Part shown: one piece after another, positions 61,673 to 64,000 of the stretch
Numbering within the stretch: position 1 is the first letter of the stretch
Layout of the letters: the number at the start of each line of letters is the position of its first letter
Source: Plumapathes pennacea
Taxonomy: Eukaryota > Cnidaria > Anthozoa > Antipatharia > Myriopathidae
Reading direction: 5' to 3'
DNA: 64,000 bases
Assembly: GCA_964036295.1 (NCBI GenBank)
Contig: OZ038468.1
Location: 1,510,001 to 1,574,000 of the forward strand
Made by a program: the position numbers and the translations under genes
The notes under the pieces: model-generated
What the model was told of the DNA's origin: nothing
The model's input: only the letters and a program-made list of their open reading frames with translations
Database searches by the model: none

Positions 61673-64000
61673 GGAAGATGATGATGAAGATGATGGTGAT
61701 GATGATGAAGAGGTGATGATGGTGGTGTTGATGATAATGATGATGATCATGATAATGATGGTAATGATGATAATGATGACATTGAAGAAGATGATGGTGA
61801 TTACGATGGTTATGGTTATGGTGATGGTGATGGTGATGATGATGATGATGATAATGATAATGATGATGATGACGATGATGATGATGATGATTTGAAAGGT
61901 AGTAGTGAAGATGATAACAATGTTTAAATGTTCATACTGGTAATGGTAATAGTACTGGTTTTGACAAAGAAGAAAAAGATTACGATAAATTGAAACTGAC
62001 GGTAGGTTATAACTGGCCCAGTATCCGTATTCCTTCAGATGATCAGTTACATCTGCGCTCTTGATTTTTCCTGGAAGTTGTTCAAGAACGACTAGAGTTC
62101 CTGGCTTCAGGTCTTCACCGGGCGAGAACAGATTATAGTTGAGAATCATCCACTAGCAAATAAACAAGATAAACAGGATAAACAACATAAAATAAGTGAT
62201 AAACAGGTGATAATAACCGTGTGAGCAGATTGCAGTTGATAAACATATAAACAAGACGAACAAACAAGATAGCAATCTAAGACATATCTTAAAACATAAG
62301 AACATAAGGTACATAAGATTTACAAAAGATATATAAAGACAATATATATATAAGAGAAACGATATTCCAGAAAAAGCTACAAAAGAGTATATAAGACAAA
62401 CAAGTTGATAAACAAAACTGAACTATGTCGCTTAGTCTCTGTCTTCAAACAAGCGTCTCAAGGACGTTGGTTACAGAGTTTGTGCAGTTATCGTGTAAGA
62501 ATTATTTAGCACATCAGAAGGATAATTTAGCAATGTCTGAGATTGTAAAGGGGAAGTTAGATATTTAAATGATTTATCTACATAACTATTGATTTATGTA
62601 ATTGCTAAAAACGATTTTGACGTACCTGATTGTTGTAGCTGTTGTCATAAAAAGCAACACAAAAAAGACAAATATCAGTTTATGGAGCAACTGAGCCTTA
62701 CATTTTAATGGAATCCGAAACTCAAAGAAACAATTCCATACATTAATCCAGTACTAAAGGTTATTGCGTTTCTGCAGTTAAGACTTGTATCCATAACTTT
62801 TTACAGTTTTTCGTCGGATTGAAACACCTGTAAATATACATGTGTAAAATGTTTGTTAAACTACCCCATAACAAAAAAATGCCAGTATAACACGTTAATA
62901 AAAACCTGTCGCACTTTGCTTCTGTAAGTATTATTTATATATACTTTGCTTCTATAAGTATTATTGATGTGGTATTTGCTGATGTCATAAACACCGTGCT
63001 TACGTTCCGCTGTTGTACTCGGAGAAAATCGATGCCCACTCGGTGGCTGTCGTGGCCAGTCGGTTTGCCACAATGTTTCGTATCCACTCCAGCACGATTC
63101 CTACAGGCTGTACGTACTTCCACAGATCCTTGTTGTAATTTTCAATTGTGGTCTCCTGTGAAACCTGGACGAAAAGTACTATTTCACTACTAGTAGTAAC
63201 ACAAGGACAAGGACAAGAGCAGGGACTATAGGAAGGACAAGAATAAGAACGTTACAACAAAAATGGAAGAAAATGGACAAGAACGAGAACGAGGACAATA
63301 AAACGCGAGAAAAGGGCAAAGAAGAAACTCATGGATAAGGGCCAGGACAAGAACTAGAACTAGCACAGGGACAATAGCAATGACAAGGACGTGACAAGAA
63401 AAATGTCAAGAACACGGACAAGAACAAGAACGAGGGCAATAACATTCAAGTTTTTTTAAAGGGCAAAGAAGAAAGGCATGGACAAGGACAAGAATAAGAA
63501 CGTGACATGAAAAATGTCAAGAACACGGACAAGAACAATAACGAGGACAATAACGCTCAAGAAAAGGGCAAAGAAGAAAGGCATGGACACGGGACCAGGA
63601 CCAGGACAAGGACGAGAACAAACAAGAGCAAGAGCTAGAAGTAAGGCAAGGACGAGTTATGAAGTCCATCACTTTTCTTGTCGTTGCATTTTGGGTTCCA
63701 TCAGTTTTACTAAGAGTTTTGGATTAAGCACATTCAGATTCATATGTGACTGCAACAGGAAAAACACACGAGGAAACCCTTTCATTCCCAAGCTCAAAAT
63801 ATAGATTCTCCCAGCCTTATAAGAAGAAAATGTACGAGTGATGTAGTGAGAATTGATTGGCGAATCAGCATTCATCTGAGAAAATTATCAAGTGACAAAT
63901 TCTCCATAGTGAGAGACCAAAAGAGAAAATAGAAGTTGATCAAGTTGTTTCTGATTTTATGATAGATTGGTAATCCTCGTTACCAGGCCGCTGCTGAGCA
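60357..64000 (-). CDS. PLBD: Phospholipase B-like protein (PLBD family), C-terminal exons, 5' end outside window
   Basis: PLBD proteins are lysosomal Ntn-hydrolase-fold proteins, historically called phospholipase B-like. Minus-strand exons in transcript order: 64000-63984 (partial, LSSGL), 63155-63004, 62638-62626, 62152-62001, 61552-61415, 61075-60916, 60527-60357 (stop). All phases agree and give 266 residues. Family motifs: [133 protein letters not shown] and [16 protein letters not shown]. The C-terminal tail ([18 protein letters not shown]) is normal. The autocatalytic Cys and signal peptide would lie to the right of the window. PLBD1 versus PLBD2 cannot be settled; the motifs look closer to PLBD2. 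A 13-nt microexon (62626-62638) encodes the end of the GTYNNQ motif. Confidence 0.93.
60545..60905. repeat. Two tandem TTAA-MITE-related copies
   Basis: Both units read, in the same order, TTTGAtagctt-like sequence, TTAAACTATCAATTCTCACT (second copy TTTAACTATCACTTCTCATT), ACATCACTC and AGAGAATCTG-type sequence. They lie in the last PLBD intron. Confidence 0.55.
61620..61895. repeat. (GAT)n microsatellite
   Basis: About 16 perfect GAT units, then 200 bp of degenerate GATGATAATGATG. It lies in a PLBD intron. Confidence 0.95.
63195..63655. repeat. GACAAGAACAAGAACG-type minisatellite
   Basis: Degenerate 6-18-bp units (ACAAGGACAAGA, GAACGAGGACAATAA) and a higher-order repeat: CACGGACAAGAACAA and AAAGGGCAAAGAAGAAAGGC occur near 63412-63478 and again near 63522-63584. 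It lies in a PLBD intron. Confidence 0.8.
63775..63950. mobile_element. TTAA-MITE family copy, decayed ends
   Basis: AAACCCTTTCATTCCCAAGC start, then GATTCTCCCAGCC, GAGTGATGTAGTGAGAATTG, AATCAGCATTCATCTGAG and GAAGTTGATCAAG. The right terminus has diverged. Confidence 0.55.

Noticed and set aside
61482-61895. Frame encoding poly-Asp then Met-rich residues
   Set aside because: Translation of the (GAT)n microsatellite in a PLBD intron.
1-64000. CRISPR arrays, bacterial operons, prophage or bacterial contamination
   Set aside because: All recognised genes are intron-bearing or animal-type, and the repeats are eukaryotic MITEs. The Tae4-like domain is split by introns, so it is not contaminating bacterial DNA.

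Overview
The window is animal nuclear DNA. Genes are split by GT-AG introns, TTAA- and TA-bounded short transposons fill the introns, and coding density is low. The gene set (a single-exon TRIM-NHL gene with a filamin repeat, nanos, ARID3/dead ringer, YTHDC2, hydroxylysine kinase and a Hedgehog-type Hint protein) together with the repeat content fits an anthozoan cnidarian, most likely a stony coral. That placement is my inference; I cannot name the species.

Layout. 1-11800 (+): the 3' half of a YTHDC2-type m6A reader/RNA helicase, 18 coding exons. A complete intronless TRIM-NHL E3 ligase gene (220-2433, -) sits antisense in its first visible intron. 11801-18987: no convincing gene; tandem and fold-back repeats and a few weak exon candidates. 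18988-29562 (+): an ARID3/dead-ringer transcription factor, 8 coding exons. 29563-34237: repeats only. 34238-40799 (+): a predicted type II membrane protein with a C-terminal papain/C39-like Cys-His domain, 6 exons. 43323-47226 (+): a predicted secreted protein joining a Tae4-like domain (bacterial type VI secretion amidase effector family) to a C-terminal Hedgehog-type Hint/Hog domain, 5 exons. 47227-52801: repeats and unassigned DNA. 52802-59892 (+): hydroxylysine kinase, two coding exons. Its single 5.9-kb intron holds a broken PIF/Harbinger transposase and, antisense, an intronless nanos gene flanked by long inverted repeats. 60357-64000 (-): the 3' end of a phospholipase B-like gene, including a 13-nt microexon, running off the right edge.

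Most genes are unrelated in function. The exception worth attention is 34-47 kb, where two same-strand genes encode predicted extracellular proteins with cysteine-catalysis folds, one of them apparently of bacterial origin. The Tae4-Hint fusion is the best candidate for an undescribed system. Its Tae4 domain keeps the nucleophile cysteine but seems to have lost the catalytic histidine, while the Hint half keeps the N-terminal Cys and core His.

The non-coding part is dominated by short inverted-repeat elements. They include a TTAA-flanked MITE family, a bipartite double-palindrome element (four copies), a MITE with a CRE-like octamer in its termini (two copies), and several single palindromic copies. 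All gene models come from reading splice sites and protein families by eye; no database search or RNA evidence was available.
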